From Podaxis mareebaensis (Eukaryota; Basidiomycota; Agaricomycetes; Agaricales; Agaricaceae), in contig JAEUWP010000277.1 of NCBI GenBank assembly GCA_018524725.1, positions 1-47,027 on the forward strand: a stretch of 47,027 nucleotides of DNA, read 5' to 3'. The notes under the pieces are model-generated. The model saw only the letters and a list, made by a program, of their open reading frames with translations. It ran no database searches and was not told where the DNA came from. A program made the translations under genes and the position numbers. Below are positions 45,301-47,027 of this stretch, one piece after another; position 1 is the first letter of the stretch, and the number at the start of each line of letters is the position of its first letter.

Positions 45301-46950
45301 AGGCAGAATTGTAGGAAGAGTTGAGAGCATGCCAGAGATTATCTAGCTTGTCACAACTCTTCCCATTGAAGGTGATGGATTGGGATGGAGGAAGATTATG
45401 CTTGCCAACCCAGGACATGAGGTCCCAGGGGCAATGGTCCTCTTCAGCGATGTCCTTGATCTTTTTGTCAAAAAATGTTCATTTAGCTTGGCAGGTCATG
45501 CAGAACTTAGCCCAGTTTGACTTGGACTTGTGGGTTTGGAACGCTCTGAGGGCAGAAGAGCATTGGGAGTTCCACCAGGGTTTCGATTTGGCACAGATGT
45601 GGACAAGTTTGGCATTGGTTTGCCATTCTTGGGAAATGATGTGGGACATGCTGTTGGTGTAGGAGTTGACATCATCACTAGTGTTGAAAACGGGTGGGAT
45701 GGCTTGGAGGTGTATGCCTATGGAGTAGAGAAATGCAGCCTCTTCTTCCAAATTGCAGGGGATAGTGAGCTTTTCGATAAAAGGTTTGAATGGGGAAGGT
45801 GTGGGAAGGGAAGTGAGAAGGGGACAATGGTCTGAATTGAATTGCCAGTCATCTCAGATGGAGTGGACTGGGCTTGGTTGGAGGGGATCATCTATTGAGA
45901 AGATGAGGTCAATGGCGGAAGGGTGTTTGGTGTTGTCAAATGGGATATGAGTGTACTTAGCCTCTTTCGGGGTAGAGAGCATGAGACCAATGGAGTTCAT
46001 AACATCAACAAGTAAGTTGGCACGCATGGAGTGGTGGGTGATGTGGGGGTCCCATTCAGGAGAATGAGAGTTGAAGTCTCCTCCCATGCATATAATGTTT
46101 TTGGGGAAGAGGTGGATGTGAGATTCTAAGTAAGTAAGTGAAGAATCATCAGAGGGGTCAAGGTAGCAATTAAGGAAGTAGATCTTTCTTGGGAATGAAA
46201 GTGAAATAAGTTGAAAGTCTGGAGAGGAAATAATACTCAGGTGTGAGGTTGGCATTAAGCATTCACATGATTTGCAAATGAAGGTGGCCATTTGAGGTTG
46301 TTCTTCATCTGGAATAAAGATGTGCCAATTGGGATTATATGGCATGCCTTTGTAAGGGACTCCTTCAGAGTTGTCAGTAGATGGAACATTGCAAATAATG
46401 CTGAATGGGGGTTCCTGAATGCATAAAATTAGAATGTCTTTGAATTGAGGGTCATTCAATAACACCTCAGTAATGTCCTTAGAATGATGGATGTTGAAAA
46501 ACAGAATAGGAATGTCATTAAAAAGAGTTGGCATGTTAGGAGGTCCTTTAGACATTAATAGCACCAGAGTTGAAGTTGTGGCAGTTTTTCTCCACCTTAA
46601 GCTCACGAAGCTTGGTTTGGATCCACTCCTGATCATATCAGTGGCAGAAGAAAGAACATTTGTCTGAGTTCACATGATGGTCTTTCGATTCACATGAGAG
46701 GCAATTGAAGGAGGTCACATGAGGACACTCTGTAATGTTGGTGGGGGTTCAGACCGAGTTTGCCACAGCAGCAGAATCCATTGCAGTGGTGATTTTCAGT
46801 ATGATGGGGATCCCTGCAAATCGAGCATCTGGGGTTACGCACTTTGCAGAGATGAGTAGGGTGGCCCCACCTCCAACATCTACTACAGAGAGGAGAGGCA
46901 GTTCACATAGAAGCACCTCAGAAAGTGCATACATGGTTCTCAAAGAGAAG
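42358..46950 (-). mobile_element. LINE copy 3, 5'-incomplete and degraded
   Basis: Begins on the plus strand with a 24-T run (42358-42381), the poly(A) of a minus-strand LINE inserted into element B gag. Homology to copy 2 runs through 3' UTR, ORF2 and the C-terminal zinc region of ORF1 and stops near 46950 at the residues ahead of LFENRVCTF. CpG-poor, with Arg to Cys/His/Gln replacements. The 5' side is replaced by the palindrome-rich segment at the window end. Confidence 0.92.
42649..46555 (-). pseudogene. LINE copy 3 ORF2 (APE-RT-RNase H)
   Basis: ATG at 46553-46555, overlapping the ORF1 stop (ATGTCTAA); stop TAA 42649-42651 after VPDVH, as in copy 2. The APE part has ILCIQEPPF and GGDFNSHSPEWDP. 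RT has FGGIIQCSTEHAG, FDVAQFFPSTNHSIL, GVSQGSALSPIL and FVNDGLI, where the catalytic FVDD is FVND. RNase H has SDSESYAL and FMDSISSAKLL (Thr-Asp replaced by Met-Asp). A frameshift by small deletion lies near 43950; other stops occur around 45.2-45.8 kb. Confidence 0.9.
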
Positions 46951-46956
46951 GGGGCA
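46548..46956 (-). pseudogene. LINE copy 3 ORF1, C-terminal remnant
   Basis: Carries only the zinc-binding end: NHLCWRWGHPTHLC-like, then CSICRDPHHTENH-like, then CPHVTSFNCLSCESKDHH-like segments in shifted frames, ending at TAA 46548-46550. Everything upstream is missing. Confidence 0.8.
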
Positions 46957-47027
46957 GGGGACTGATGCATATGGTTTATAGGACATACAGCCTGCTGTAT
47001 GAAGTACATACTATAGGCTGTACTAAG
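46951..47027 (-). repeat. Palindrome-rich segment related to 1253-1360
   Basis: Contains CATACAGC/GCTGTATG, a perfect 8-bp stem with 2-nt loop, and reversed reads TCATACAGC...TGTATGTCCTATAAACCATATG...CAGTCCCCT. This parallels 1302-1350 (TCATACAAC...TGTATGTCCCATAAACAGTATATG...CAGTCCCCT). It abuts the broken end of LINE copy 3 and is cut by the window end. Confidence 0.6.

Overview
The window reads as a transposon-dense stretch of a basidiomycete (probably Agaricomycete) nuclear genome. The basis is two host genes with many 50-70 bp GT-AG introns: a seven-TM DUF6534-type membrane protein and a cytochrome P450. Around them lie LTR and LINE retroelements of types common in mushroom-forming fungi. 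The species cannot be named from the sequence.

Layout. 1-1250: a ~31-bp palindromic EcoRI-type satellite. 1253-1662: a possible solo LTR. 1910-7217: a minus-strand Ty1/copia element with both LTRs, PPT and a half-tRNA-iMet-type primer site, now broken. 7.2-13.7 kb: a CpG-normal host island holding the DUF6534 gene (minus, 15 exons) and the P450 gene (plus, 8 exons), divergently arranged. 13.75-14.45 kb: another LTR. 14.78-21.28 kb: LINE copy 1 (plus), degraded and carrying a ~965-bp TIR insertion that contains two tRNA-like modules. 21.28-21.74 kb: LTR of a plus-strand gypsy-like element B. 21791-39705: a large minus-strand Ty3/gypsy chromovirus, element A, flanked by a CCCTA target duplication. 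LINE copy 2 sits inside A at 22335-29251, nearly intact, with poly(A) and a 13-bp target duplication. 39.7-42.36 kb: the rest of B (leader, an upstream ORF, gag). 42.36-46.95 kb: LINE copy 3 (minus), inserted into B and degraded. The window ends in a palindrome-rich segment related to the one at 1.25-1.36 kb.

The nesting gives an insertion order: LINE 1, then B into LINE 1, then A into B, then LINE 2 into A. LINE 3 went into B independently. Older copies are depleted of CpG, and most in-frame stops are TGA where CGA or a TGG/TCA codon is expected. This fits cytosine-methylation (or RIP-like) decay. LINE 2 and the host island keep their CpGs.

The most unusual object is element A. Its gag-pol stays in one frame over ~7.1 kb, and a second ~966-codon ORF follows in the env position but does not look like an envelope gene. 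The element is packed with short perfect inverted repeats (7-10-bp stems, mostly 1-15-nt loops), in the coding regions, in the 3' untranslated region and at the LTR edges.
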